Assembly: GCF_021155765.1 (NCBI RefSeq)
Contig: NC_060109.1
Coordinates: forward strand, 1,451,001 to 1,515,000
Reading direction: 5' to 3'
Length of the DNA: 64,000 bases
Source: Diprion similis
Taxonomy: Eukaryota; Arthropoda; Insecta; Hymenoptera; Diprionidae
The notes under the pieces are model-generated. The model saw only the letters and a program-made list of their open reading frames with translations, made no database searches and was not told the DNA's origin. Of the stretch, positions 51,933 to 64,000 are shown piece after piece. A program made the position numbers and the translations under genes. The stretch's first letter is position 1. Each line of letters starts with the position of its first letter.

Positions 51933-54917
51933 TGTTTATGTTAGTTACACACCTGACTGAATTCCAATAAACGGGATCTTTTTATACTCATGCAATAAAC
52001 AAGAGTCATCACTTACCTACCCTTAATACGATAGGTTACAAAAAATGCGTAGAAAGAACGTCAAATATCTGTTTCACAGAAGTATGTATCTTAAAATAAA
52101 AACGTATCAGTCTTGAAAAGTGCAGGGAAGCGTAGCATTTTACGACAAAGAAAGAAATCTGAAACTTAACAATTTACGAGAATATCAATTCACACAATTT
52201 TTAAAGGGAAGGATTTTTGTAAAAGGAATTGACGATATGAAAAATTACCAATTCGATTGCAAACAGCACTAGTCAGTATCTCTGCCGAAAAGATTTTACA
52301 CCTTATACTAAAATATCTGCCATAGCTTCAATAATTCCCCAGGAAATTCATCCCCTAAAGTAATTATTCTAAACCGTTTGACGCAATCCATCCACATCCC
52401 TATTGTCAGCCGTCTTAAATACCTACTATTTATCCCCGTCGTACGGCAATAAAGCTTTAACTGTGTCTAGCCATAACTCTTGAACATTTCTAAACAGTAG
52501 TAGATCGTAGCGTCGATCCAAACATTGAACACCCTGTTAGAAATCACGTTGAAAAATACTGTGCGTCGTGAAAATCTGAAACTCTAAAAATACCCGGCAA
52601 ACGCAGAAAGATTTTTATGGAGCTAGACCATACACGAATGCACGCACACAAATTTACACACATCGAAGTCAATCGGATTGATTTACGGACCACGTCGCGA
52701 GCCTCGGTGTCGTTCCATGTGCCCATTCGTATTATAAAGAGACTAGATTTCGACGCTCGCTTTGGGAACCTGACGCAGTTAACTTTACGTCTATCTCCTT
52801 TCCACGTGACAGACACACCCGCGTACATTCCACGACTGTATTGTTCTTTGAAGAAAAAGCCAAAGACGAGCCTGGCGGAAACCTGCAATAGTATAATAGT
52901 TAATCAACGTCGGTCAAAGAAGTGATAAAGCTAATTTTGACTCCCAACAGTTGCGTAGTTTAGCATTTCAATTTTTCTTAAGCACGGATGCTGTTTTCGT
53001 TCGTTTCTTTACCGTCTCATCAGTTGACGTAATAAATACATTTATTCATGAATATACATCGTGTATAAGTATTTATATATTATAGATAATTGTATAAAAT
53101 TTGACTATAATAATGTATAATAAAACGATACTCACAACTTAGGCATTCATATTTATGCCATTAGTAGAAAAATTTATAATGATTAGCTTACTGACTATAT
53201 ATTTACAAAATTTTTGGCAATAAATCACGAATCACTTAGCAGATACAGTTATACACACTTCATTGTCAATCAAGTAAGTAAAATGTTTATACCACGTAAA
53301 CGTCGCCTGAGTTTTGTTACAGTCACTTTGCATCTAACATTCATATTTAAAATTTTCAGTATTCTTGTTTTCAAATTTAAGTACACTTTACACAAAAATG
53401 TAGAAATATATCGATCGAAAATTCCACTCATATTACACTTATACATACAGTTTAGAAAATGTAAGTCCAGCAGTAATCTAAGTAAATATCTATTAAAAAA
53501 AAATTCGCCCACCACAATCATTCTTCAGCCGCATTTGAAAAAGATAGTTTTCTATATGAAAGGACAGGAGAAGATCCACCAGGACTCAATTCTTTCGGAA
53601 AGTTATAACGAGAAATATTTTTACAACATAAAACCAACCGAGTATTTATATGGGAATGTGTCATCATGATCCAGCAATCTTGGAATTCCATTCTCATAAC
53701 TTTTAATCTTATTGTTAGAATAAAATTAATTCTTATGAATTTTTTCGGCTGAACATGACAGAATATATATTCTTATATTTTACAACGATTGTTATGTACA
53801 GGTATTACACCAGGTACAAGTATTTCACCCATCTATCATTCCATACGAAGGAATCACGTTTCAATTTTTCCGTTAAAAAAAATGTTCAACTGTATAAAAA
53901 AACGAGCACAGAGTTGAAAGAAAAAGATTGATAAGTCCGAATGTAGGGCACAAGGTGGAGGTATCTTCTCTTTGCTGACTTGTAAACCTGACATAAATCG
54001 TATACGTGGAAACCACACATCGCTATAATAAACGGTGTAATTACTTCGCGCGCAGTCGCTCGCACAACGTAATTATAACAGCATCGTATTTATAAAACAA
54101 AAAGAAAAAAGAATCCAGCATATCCCACAAAGGTTGAGAGTATTATTTTAATGAAGTTGTTCGTAGCGCGAGAATTTAAGAATCATTTTTTTTTTATTTT
54201 TTTTTTTTTATGCTCTCCCAAACATACACACGACGACGGGTGATGTGAATAATTAACTTAAAAAAATATGTGTTACGAACTGAGTAAATATGGCAGGTAT
54301 AAACCTAACATATACATTATTATACTATATATACAAAAAGATGGCAGCCACTCAGAATCTCGTACAATTTCCACTGACTTAATGACCAATTAATTGATAT
54401 CACTTTATTTGTAAGTTACTTGTGATCAACAGCTGCAGTGTCCATTCATTTAGCATGGCTGTTGTCCTAGCAGAGACTCAATTATGTATTACATAGAACG
54501 TGATTTTTCCTATAGTAATCCACATTTTAAGATATCGAGCCTAATTCAATATCTGTCATTTAGAGATTTTCATTCGCGAATATTTATCAAGTTACATCAA
54601 ATGCATATTTAAAAATCTTGCAAATGTCACATATGTCTGATTTGGATCACGAATTGCCGATGAACCGCAAAAAAGTCTCAAAAAAAGATTATCAAGGCAT
54701 AAAGTTAGCCTTGACATGTAACATCCTGGCACCGAGCACAGCACGTCACAAAAATCGACCCGTACTGTCTCATTTAATAACCACGGCACTGTCGTGTAAA
54801 AAACTTTGCCTCAGGGTGAAAATTACTTACGTCCAAATCCAATTTCCATTCTCATCAAGTCAATTTTGGTAATCAGAGAGCGAAGTTTTTAGAAGGTTTA
54901 ATGATTATAGGGATTAC
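51933..54917. other. Intergenic / probable GPCR 3' UTR
   Basis: About 3 kb with no supported gene. The opposing frames at 52544-52925 and the AT-rich 151-codon frame at 53214-53669 have low-complexity content and no recognisable domain. There is a T-rich run at about 54187-54209. The part next to 54918 is downstream of the GPCR stop on the minus strand and may be its 3' UTR. Confidence 0.4.
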
Positions 54918-57900
54918 TTAGAGCTTCTCGGAGCTCGGGACTTCGATGATGCTTCCGATGCTACAGCTGGAGCTCTTCTTGGGTGGCCTACCACCAGTTC
55001 GCAGACTGCTAGGAGTTCTGGGTCCCAGTCTGTCTTGAAGAGCCTCAAGCGACCTTCCACCCTTGCGAGTTCCGGTCCCGCCGCTGCCTCTTTCCCCACT
55101 TCCGGTCCGGTCGTTGTTTCTCGCCCTTCCCCAGAACTTGGCAAAGCATGACCGGAAGTTTTCGGAAAACACACCGTAGAGGAGCGGGTTCACAACGGTG
55201 TTCAATTGGGCGATAACCAACGCCCAAAGAAAGTGATGGGACTTGAGGAAGAAGTTCGTGTCCTCATTTGGACGACGGCCGTCGATGTATATCAGGAACA
55301 TCACTATCGTGATCGGCAGCCACATCACCAGAACCGCCACCACGTTTAGCAGCAGGATTCGAACCACTCGAAGGTGCTTGTGCAGACGAATCTCTTCGTG
55401 GTGGGACAGACTTCCTGCGCGACCTTGTCGACCGGACATCGAAGCTGTTGATAATTTTCTACCGGCCCAAGGAACCAGCGTACTCACAACCGACAATTCG
55501 GAATCCCGTCGGACCGTTCCACCTTCCACGACACCCTGTCGAAACAATAAACACGGCCAAATGATTTTTTCGGTATACTGATTCAAAAGCGTATTTATTC
55601 AACGGACAAGTCAGCGTAATTCCAAACTTTTTTTTATATGAATATCCGATTTTATAATTCGTATTGGTAAGTTTTCAGACGAAAAGTGTTTCACTGTCTA
55701 TTTGGTTTCAATGTGTTCAGTGATTCAGTGAGTCTCCACATGTTGGTTCAAATCAGGTTTAAAATTGTAGGTATTCTGAAGGTTGGCATCTAGTTTGCAA
55801 TCTTGTGATTGAACCGTCAAACCGCGCCAACTTGTTTGGAAGAAAAAAAAAACGAGAATGGATGTTGCAGTTGCTTGTATTACTAAAAGAAAGTCGATGA
55901 GATGCGGACTATAAGTGCCAGTATAAGTCAGTTGACTTCAAAAGGTACGAAATCTCTGCATACACAGACGATAGGATGTACGTGGAAATCTTACCTGCGC
56001 TACACAGGATACTGCCCATCTATTTCTGGTGTCTAATATTCTCTGAAATATCCGTTGATAATGGTATACCAAAAGTCCCATGGGTAAGAGGCAGGCAAGA
56101 ATGATAATGGGTATCGTGAAGCATAAAGAGATGTTGATAGACTCGTTCCTTGGAAATATCAACGTACAAATAACGTCTCCGTTTACCTCCTGCGAATGAT
56201 ACAAAAGCCGCATGTGTTACAAACGCAAATTCTCGTTTCACGAAGACGCGGTCACGATTCATGCGTCGTTTCTAAAGAGGGTTTCCTTTACCTGTGGCCT
56301 GAACCAAAAGGCGGCTGGCAAAAATAGCGAGGCTCCTATCACCCAGGTGATAAGACTTGCAGCAACGACTCTAGGACCAGTTAACGCACTTCTGTACGGT
56401 GCAACGGCCAAGCACCTGTGTCTGTCCATCGATATCAAAGTCAACGTCCAGAGCAATACGAAACCGCATACAAACTGAAACATATCAGGTGGTTGGATCA
56501 GTCGTGACACGTAAAGGGCGTGAATGGTTAAGAACTGCTTATACATTTGGAAGAAAGAAAAGGTCTACCATAGGACAGTGATGCAGGGACGAAATTTCTT
56601 GTCGTACCAACGTTGGGTACAGTTCTCATATCAGAAGGTCTGAGCGACAGAACCCAGCTACAGAAACATTTTTATTTACGATACACGTTATTTGTCGGAT
56701 TTTTTCACGCTGGGTGGAATGCTTCTTTGCCCCATTAGCTTCGACCTTTATCTTCGCTTGAAGTAACTTGAAAAGATTAATGTCAGGTGGACACGTGTAG
56801 GGTAAAAGAAAGTCGGGAATGAATGGGGTGTGATTTCTGGCTAACAATAAGTCGAGGTTGCACTTCTTCTAGGAAGCAAATGGAACAAAAGATTGTTACA
56901 CGGATTATAACTGGTTGCAACTGAACCAAATTTCCATCCACCGTCAAGACAAAAAAAGTTGAATGAATTTCCTCAAAGCATATCGCAAGCAAAACTCTTT
57001 CCAATCCTTTCAGCTTGTTCTTGTCAAGTTTACATTTCAAACTCGTAAACATTTTCTGAGAGCAGAATACACTCGTTGATGGTGAAAGAAGACATTGAAG
57101 AAGACCGAATACCGATCATCTCTGACATTAGGCCACTAGCCTAGATGCATGATATTCAGATTTACATATAGTAAGATCAGTCAATCTATCGTATACCTAC
57201 ACGTACCGATCAGTTGATAAAGCGTGAACAAGTGGATTCGTCTGAAAGCTCTGTGCATCGAAGAAAATTGCGAAATTTCAAATACATATGTATGATGCGT
57301 ACCCTCCTCTATGCCGCATTACTCTTTTCCAGTGGCGTGGCTCTTATTGATGGGTCGGTTCAATCCATTCTTAGTGGTTCACATACGAGCGTTACTGGGT
57401 AATAAATCACCAACTACTTTGGTATGGAAGAAATAGGTACAAATAAAAATTTAGACACCGATCATTGGAAGCGGGCGAGTCTAGAAAAACAAAACAAACA
57501 AATAATAGGTACGCAAGGCAAAGGCAATTTTGAAGATCACCGCGACGAGTACCTAAGAGAATAGAAATTTTCGAATGTATCCTGAAATTTTTAGACTGGA
57601 TGGAAAATGGGATCGTAATTAACGGTGAATCGGTATAAATATTCCAGGAATCTCAAGTTTTTTAAACAAGTGTATTTTACATCCCTGGAATAGTTAGACT
57701 GATTTAGTTATCGTCGCATTTTTATCCGATTCCAAAAATTTCACGATATATTCCAAAATGTTCAGTTTTTGCGAATAAAAAATTAGAACAATCACTATTT
57801 CTTGCTAAAAGCGTGATTCGCCAGCGGTTCCTGAGAATCTACCATAACATGGATTTCATGCCCGGGAAAATTAGACCTTCCACAAAAAGCACTTTAGGTG

Positions 57901-60900
57901 ATGTTTTTCTTTGATGACAGAAAGTGCCAAAAATTTGAAAACAAATGTTACACAATTCGAAAGAATATCCAAGGAAACGTGAAGGAAATGCAATATAAAC
58001 CGAAACAATTTAACATTTCTTGCACACTATTTTGTTTCAATTTAAATTTCCTTACTTTTCTAGGTCACTTAATCTCACAACCTTAAGAATTGTGAGATTC
58101 TCGCATCCCAATGTATATACTGTATGGTTTAAAAGGTTTAGGTTATGTCTAACCCAAAACCCCTATTTTGTTTTTCTAGTTAATTTTGTACAGACTCGAG
58201 TAGTTTTTAATTATCGTCGCTGATTTCCACTGGAATGAACCCTTGACGTATGTTTTATAACAAATAGCAAATAAACAAAAATGGTTATAAAAAAAAATAA
58301 AATAAAATTAACGAAATGCAAAGCTGTTCTAAATTCTAAGCTATACTAATTTCCTATTGATTTCGCTGCTGTTTAAATTTTGTCGATTAGTTCCTGCTTT
58401 TTAGTAATCACGTTGTTTCGTTTGAAATTTGAATAAATTTGTTATCTTGACTCAATTTTTTGAACAACTTAAAAAAAGAACTGTAAATCTGCTTTGAGTT
58501 GTTTATTTAGACTTACTTTAGTGTTGGAATTATTTATTCTATATAAATACAATAAAGAAAATTTATTATAATTACCTAAGTAGAACACATAATAACTCGA
58601 TAATTGCATTTATTTTACTCGTACAAATGATACACTTAACCCTTTCAGTCACACATTTCAGTTTTTTTTTAATACCAAATTCAGGATTTTGCATGGAATA
58701 TAAAAAAACATGACAAAAAAAAAAAGAAAATAGGATGCCACTATGGTGTCTACTGTGACTGAAATGGTAAAGGTAGAAAACTGCAGTTGATATTAGTATT
58801 TCAGGTTATTCTGAATCGAATTATTTTGACGTTATCGTTTGTCAGTTTCGATTTTGATACACTCTTATCGAAATTGCAGTAAGATTATCGATACTACTAA
58901 TTATCGAGTACATAAAATATCGATACTTCGATCGCTACTTATCGATATGACTAAATATCGATAAATATCGCGCGACACTATTAAGAAGTTGCAAGTTTGA
59001 GAGAGCGGATGAGTAGGAATTGCGCTTCGCGGCCACAACGAGGCCTTTGAAAATCGTGGTAAACTGTTCTTTCTCAATTTTTTGCGTCTGTACGGAACAG
59101 CCGCGTCGCACGTGTTTCCTCTATTTCGGCCTTACAGTAGAGACAGGACGCCGAGCGGTCGTCGACACCCCAAAAATCGCTTACAGAACCACGAAGGTGT
59201 GAAACGACATGAGTTGTTGCCTTATTCCCGTCTCGGTCTTGGTATGGGTATATGACAGAGTTGTATCGCAAGTTTGATACCTACGCAAGGGTGGAAGTCG
59301 GCTGTTTGCGAAACAGAATCGATCTTCAGAGCCCATTTTGTCACTTTCCGTCTGTGTTCTAACTTAATGATAAGCGATTAATCATATAGTTGTTTCGCAT
59401 TGCGGTAATTGTAAGGTACGTAATTGATTGACACTGTCAAAGTATGGTAACATCCGTCATACGAGGGTGTTAAATCCAGGTTGAACATTTATCTCCGAAA
59501 TTTGTTTCGTAATTGTGCCATTTTTGTCAATTTCCTCTCAGTGTTTTGAATAATTTCGTAATTTCGATTCGAATAATTGGAACATTGAAAGAAAATTTAA
59601 TTTACACGTTGATTTTTGAAGAGATCAACGTTTTTTAATTTATCGCTGGATTGAATTTAAGACGAGAATTTTTTCCAAAACAAAGAAAGAATGAGTGTGT
59701 TTTTGAAAATGTATTATAAGGCTTGCTCGGAACATTAGAAATTTTTTCTCAACCCCACGGTTTCAAAATTTTTTCACCGTGAAAGGAAGGAAGGAAAAAA
59801 TAGAATTTCATTCGATAAACAATGTTCGCAACGAGAGAATAGCGTACAAATTTTTTTTTTTTTTTCTTCCTTTAAATTCTTGCAAAACTATTTTTCTCTT
59901 TCATGATCACTCCGTTCTTCGTTTCCTGACGGAGTGCGAAAAACGTTGGCGTTTTAAACAAAATTTCTAAATTCATCGTGAAATCTGAAACGCGAGTAGT
60001 AAAATTTCGAATCTCTGTACAGCTCCTCTAAATTCTCTGAGGAAATTCATGTTACCAAGGAAAATTATGCGAATACCTCGAGACAGATGAGAAAGCTTTG
60101 TGCAAGTTACCTATATAGACACAGTAAATGGAAAAACAAGTTTTATAGTTAAATACAGCCGGCAGTTGAAGCGTTCTACGTTTTAGCACCAGATGTTAAG
60201 GCACCAAATTTTCTTTCTCAATGCCGTTTACTTTTTCTTGTCATTATACTCAAACTCCGCGGCGCAGCTGCCGACAAAAGTTTGTCACTTTAATGTCACG
60301 CCGTCTGCAAAGCTTACAATATATATATTATTATCTGCCCTCTCGGTCAATCGTACCGATAACTTGTAATATTTCAGAATACAAACAAAAGACCGGAACA
60401 CGTGCAGCAGCCAACGGTCGTTCCAATTTAGTTAGTTATTATTTCACTTCTTTGTTTCAATCTTATTGTTGAATAAGCGGAAAGTTGTGACACGTTACGT
60501 GGAAATGTTTGTAGAGACTATGAGCTTGTTTTCAGCCCGGATATGTGATTAATTTATCGCTCGATAACGCGAGGAACGAGCATTTTAATCAAACTAATTG
60601 CTAGCCAACACACTTCGCGTTGGTCGGTTTGATGTTCGGCATCATTAAAAGGCGACGGTCACTTAATTTCCGGAACGACCGTGTCAACTCACGGCAACAA
60701 GTTAGCTTTAAATGAGAACAAGCTCGAATATATTTCAGCTTTTTGTAGCTCCGAGATTTTTCCGCGAATTAAAAAATTTATCAGCCCTACCAAATTGGCT
60801 AAATTTTAATTCCATGATATAATTGATCGACAAAAAAGTTAGGTGGTATACGTTTTGCGCATTAAAAAAATTCACCAACATTTCTCACGTAAAAATTTCT

Positions 60901-61252
60901 CTACAATTAGTAGTCAAAGTTTCGTTACTCGATTTTCATCGTTTACTTCATTGCTCTTCTCGTTAGAAGAATTTTCGCCGAGACTGTACCAGGGACAGAT
61001 TTTTAAATTAAATCTGAGACTCACCTGAGAATAGGGCAGCAGTCTGCAAACAGCGTCTCCGAGTCTCCACTTCTGTGTGAGTCTAGTGTAAGCAACGGCA
61101 GGAACCCCAAGGGCGAAGAGGAGATCGGCTGCGGCGAGGTTGACAAGGCAAAGATTCGTTGGAGTCCGCATTTCCTTGTACCGTAAGACGCAGGCCGCGA
61201 TACCCAGATTGGCAATCACTGCGACGACGAAAGTCACAGCCAGAATGACGAC
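54918..61252 (-). CDS. Class A (rhodopsin-like) G-protein-coupled receptor, N-terminal exon missing
   Basis: Four coding exons on the minus strand: 61252-61025, 56474-56292, 56189-55995 and 55535-54918. All borders are GT-AG and all junctions phase 0, giving 407 visible residues. Exon 1 has TM1 with N15, TM2 with D43 (NLAAAD), and the TM3 cysteine C69. Exon 2 has TM3 ending in DRH (93-95, in place of DRY) and TM4. Exon 3 has the second-loop cysteine C145 (VICTLIFP) and TM5. Exon 4 has TM6 with WLP (274-276), TM7 with NPLLY (318-322), and a long Ser/Arg/Gly-rich tail ending SSEKL. The protein should be a plasma-membrane receptor coupling to G proteins. The ligand is unknown; the TM2-TM5 layout loosely recalls FFAR4/GPR120, a weak guess. 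The extracellular N-terminus and start codon lie upstream of 61252, possibly outside the window. Confidence 0.9.
57292..57398 (+). CDS. Possible first exon of a small secreted protein inside the GPCR intron
   Basis: Two ATG codons (57292 and 57295) begin a hydrophobic N-terminus, MMRTLLYAALLFSSGVAL, followed by a Ser-rich stretch, like a signal peptide with cleavage around residue 18-22. The frame runs to TGG/GTAATA, a possible splice donor at 57399. If it is not spliced, the peptide stops after 37 residues. It is on the strand opposite the host GPCR. No second exon was identified and the frame may be chance. Confidence 0.22.
58636..58770. mobile_element. Degenerate TTAA-flanked MITE (piggyBac-type)
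   Basis: The left end reads TTAA then CCCTTTCAGTCACA. The right end reads TGTGACTGAAATGG then TAA. The inner 11 bp (TTTCAGTCACA / TGTGACTGAAA) are a perfect inverted repeat. TTAA target duplication with CCC-starting termini is typical of piggyBac elements. The right end has mutated (GTAA for TTAA). The interior is only about 100 bp, A/T-rich and non-coding. Confidence 0.5.
58864..58970. promoter_or_regulatory. Cluster of DRE (TATCGATA) palindromes
   Basis: Four perfect TATCGATA octamers at 58886, 58918, 58940 and 58956, flanked by partial copies at 58864 (TATCGAAA), 58902 (TATCGAGT) and about 58968 (TATCGCGC). In flies this octamer is bound by DREF and marks housekeeping and replication-gene promoters; the inner CGATA is also bound by the boundary protein BEAF-32. 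The cluster points to a promoter, enhancer or boundary inside the GPCR intron. Downstream, about 59000-59200 is richer in GC and CpG, as in an unannotated 5' exon, with a possible donor GAAG/GTGTGA near 59197. Confidence 0.6.
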
Positions 61253-63349
61253 CTGGAATAAAAAATTAAACTCAAAGAACAATAAAATTTTGGCAGACGG
61301 AAACGGTCGAGGATAAACATCGGCACTTTGAACTGTGCTTGAAAAGATTTAAACAATTCTAGATTACTTGGTATAAAGTCATCCAGTTTTAGTTTTGGAT
61401 TTCAAGTGTTTCTGTACGGTGTATGAAAAACGGAGTGTTCAATTTCATACTTTGTTTAAATTTTATAGTTCCTCTAGCTCTGTAGCAGCTGTTCGGTGTT
61501 GAATTTAACTCCAAATGTTACACGTCTAAACTAATGTTACGCAGCTTTCATAAAGTTGAAGGGGTGTTAAATTCTACACCACATTTTCTGCAAAGTGATA
61601 CCTGGATTCTGATTTTTTTCTCACGGCTCCACTGGGTAACATATTTTATTGTCAACGAGTTGTCGAGTTTTTCACTGAGAAATATTTTATTACGAAACAA
61701 AAATTCACGAGTCAACTGTTTTTACATCGTTTCATTCAAGTTGAGTTCATCAAGTTTGTAATTAAGTCTGCAGGATTTTACCAATACATCGATTATCCAG
61801 AGAAGTTTTTTCCTGCAAGAAATTTTTCGAAATATATTGTCTAAAACGATTATGAAAAAGATATAGATGGTGAAAAAATTGAAATCTAGTTTTTTGGTTA
61901 CGATATGTTCCCAGATAATCAGAATCGGGACGAAAGATCAAAAAAAGAATTTTAATAGTCTCAAGTATGAAAATGAGGTTGGGGAGGATGGGGCAACGTC
62001 GGCACCCTAAAATTTTTTAAATAACAAGTTAAAAAATTAACCACCTGAACTTTCTCTTAAATATGAATTATTCGGAAATCATTTGCTCGAGTAATTGCAG
62101 ATCTCATAACGCGAAACGTTTAAAGTTGTGCTTTACTCTCAACTCGTGAAAGTAAAATAATTTTCTGAGCTTGAATTTAAGATTACTTTTTCTCGAGAAA
62201 GCTAGATAACAATTCAACGCAATTGTTCCTTTAAAAACTAAACATTTTATTGTGATTTTAGGTATTATTTTCTTAAGGGTCCCACTTTGCTCCACCCTCC
62301 CCTAAAACAAGAGCGAAAACATTGGGAAATCAAAAATGGCTTCGTGTCAAATCGTGTTCTAAGCTGCCCAAGCTGTGCCGAAGAAATTGAAATCATGATT
62401 CCCACTGCAACCACTTGTAACAGTAGACTCGTCCAGGCAGTACTTGAAAACATATTATGTTTGAATGTATGTGCCAACGTGTGTCAGGGCGCATATTCAT
62501 ACGGTTTACGGTAAGGAGTTGTGCTTTAAGCTTCCAATTTATATGCAAAGAACTGCACGAAGAATCAAGCCCACGTGTTTCACTTGAACCTAGGGTCGTG
62601 ATTGCTGCGGCCTTAGATTCAAGGACCAAATGGGTGCTTACTGCTTGACGAATTCGTCTTTTTTCAGCGAGGCAAAGCAGCTTTTTCTTCAAAATGAACA
62701 TGGGTGCGAAAACACTGCATGAAAAAAATTGAAAAAATCATTCAAGCAATTCAAATTCCCAGTCTTCACAGTACATTGATTTTTCGAACTGAGCGAGTCA
62801 AGACCGTACGAAAAACTTGGATGTTTTTAACAATTTTCTGCAGGTCTGTTGAACTCTGGGAGTTAAAAACTCGGATAAGTTATTACATGGAGGTTCAGTT
62901 GAGCCCGACGACGTGGCGTAGATATAATCGTCCAATATTTTTCCGGTTTATTTTATAATGAATCTAACTTTTTACTCGGGATTTTTTGCCTCCAGCTCTG
63001 TAGCACATTAATTCAACAACAAACAGGTACAACTTCCTGCTGTATAATCGAATACAACACCTGACGCGTGCTTTGAGTCATATTCGAGGTAGTTGGTTCG
63101 CCAAAAAGTAATTTCTGTTTTTCCAGTACTCAATACAATATAGCTGTTTATTGATCATAATCAATATCGATGCAGTGTTGTGAAATTAAATATTCAATAA
63201 CGCCAGCAGCATAAATAAGTCGTATAATTTCTACGAGGTTAGAACGAATCATTTTGTAGCGAATATCATAATTTGGTAAATACTAAATGTATAATTGTCT
63301 CATATAATACAATTAATACAAAGCATCGATGTTTGGCCAGTCATAGTAG
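61253..63349. other. Region upstream of the first visible GPCR exon
   Basis: AT-rich; no exon is supported. A minus-strand frame from 62453 begins MFSSTAWTSLLLQVVAVGIM, which looks like a signal peptide, but no good splice donor links it in phase to the GPCR exon at 61252. It is left unassigned. Confidence 0.35.
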
Positions 63350-63475
63350 GACAGATAGGGCTTTATGGTAAAACAGATAAGACTCATATGGTAAAATAGA
63401 TAGAGGCCTTATGGTAAAACAGGTAGGAGCCTTATGGTAAAGTAGATAGGGGTCTTATGGTAAAACAGTAGGAGC
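63350..63475. repeat. Minisatellite, 23-bp unit, about 5 copies
   Basis: TATGGTA recurs at 63364, 63387, 63410, 63433 and 63456, exactly 23 bp apart, within units of the form TTATGGTAAAACAGATAGG plus four variable bases. It decays after 63475 into GCGTTGTGTTCAAAGAGG. Confidence 0.85.
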
Positions 63476-64000
63476 GTTGTGTTCAAAGAGGTAGAGGCCA
63501 AATGGAAGAGACTTTTTTTTTTAAAGAAACATGAGCTTATCGATAGATTTTCACAATTTCTCACATTTAGAAAACTCCTCAAATTTTTCTCATTATTTTT
63601 CGAATACACTTGCGAACTTTCAATGCAGCTTCTACAGCTCAACAAATATTTTGCCGAGATACAGACGAAGATAACCGTGCAACGTAATAAAAAATTAATT
63701 GCTCGCATAAGATTGAAAAAAAAGAAAAGTTGCGGAAAGTGCAACGTGGGTGGCTTTAATGTAAGATTGAAAATATAGGACCTGGCCTACGGAATGAGGG
63801 GCGTTGATTTATTACGAAGTTGTAAAGAACTTGGGAAAAAATTACTGCATCCTTAAGACACGGCTAAATTAAATAGTACCTATTATTTTATACAGATTCT
63901 GCAATCTAAACGATATACTGTATGGAAATACGCATTTCTGTGGCAGTCATTCTTTCACTACTGTTAATGCAAAGAAATAGACAAAATTTCGTTTGACAGT
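63476..64000. other. Terminal stretch without a supported gene
   Basis: Open frames exist on both strands (63479-63778 plus, 63409-63744 minus) but they overlap each other, are Lys/Phe-rich as expected from AT-rich DNA, and show no domain. Confidence 0.4.

Larger units (their letters stand above)
56475..61024 (-). other. 4.55-kb GPCR intron
   Basis: Bounded by the donor TCTCAG/GTGAGT (61024) and the acceptor TTTCAG (56475) in phase 0. The other two introns in view are 102 and 459 bp, so this one is exceptional. It contains a possible small secreted ORF (57292-57398), a TTAA-flanked MITE-like element (58636-58770), a DRE cluster (58864-58970) and a T-run at about 59850. No further GPCR exon was found in it. 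Confidence 0.75.

Noticed and set aside
52544..52925. Two overlapping frames of 102 and 114 codons on opposite strands
   Set aside because: Mutually overlapping with no recognisable motif; likely chance frames in a less AT-rich patch.
53214..53669. 151-codon plus-strand frame
   Set aside because: Composition is that of AT-rich random sequence, it overlaps an opposing frame, and it shows no domain or splice logic.
62265..62477. Signal-peptide-like minus-strand frame considered as the GPCR N-terminal exon
   Set aside because: The hydrophobic start is attractive, but no convincing donor joins in phase 0 to the exon at 61252, and class-A receptors rarely have such a signal peptide.
63479..63778. 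99-codon plus-strand frame rich in Lys and Phe
   Set aside because: Overlaps a 111-codon frame on the opposite strand; composition reflects poly-A/T content.

Overview
The window is insect-like nuclear DNA. It is AT-rich, has short GT-AG introns, and carries an insect-type rhodopsin-like GPCR, a PRELI-family mitochondrial lipid-transfer gene, a Kazal-type inhibitor gene, a P-element-like transposase relic and a cluster of perfect DRE (TATCGATA) motifs. I cannot fix the order or species from sequence alone. No tRNA, rRNA, CRISPR array or bacterial-style operon was seen.

Layout. Positions 1-1059 hold the 3' part of a plus-strand gene for a secreted Kazal-domain protein. Its last exon appears to carry a frame break. 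Positions 2616-3653 hold a complete four-exon minus-strand gene of the PRELI/PRELID1 family (239 codons). Positions 3654-8880 are AT-rich intergenic DNA with no gene I can support. Positions 8881-48655 are one very large tandem satellite: about 130 head-to-tail copies of a 304-bp monomer. The array has multi-monomer (higher-order) structure and more divergent monomers at both ends. One 270-bp retroelement-like insertion at 44097-44366 is the only interruption. Directly beyond the array, 48840-49560 is a broken minus-strand P-element/THAP9-type transposase relic.

Positions 50351-51898 hold an intact single-exon plus-strand gene for a 515-aa protein I cannot name. Its layout is beta-rich (propeller-like), then a helical segment, then a second beta region. 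An E2F-type site and a long hairpin lie upstream. Positions 54918-61252 hold a minus-strand class-A GPCR, with four exons visible covering TM1 to the C-terminus; the N-terminal exon was not found. Its 4.55-kb intron holds four perfect DRE palindromes in 78 bp, a degenerate TTAA-flanked MITE and a possible small secreted ORF. Positions 61253-64000 are non-coding as far as I can tell, apart from a 23-bp minisatellite at 63350-63475.

The genes do not form a pathway; they are ordinary single-copy genes on either side of a large heterochromatin-type satellite block. The strongest observations are the satellite's nested higher-order structure, the DRE cluster inside the GPCR intron, the paired-cysteine loss in the second Kazal domain, and the P-element relic at the array border.
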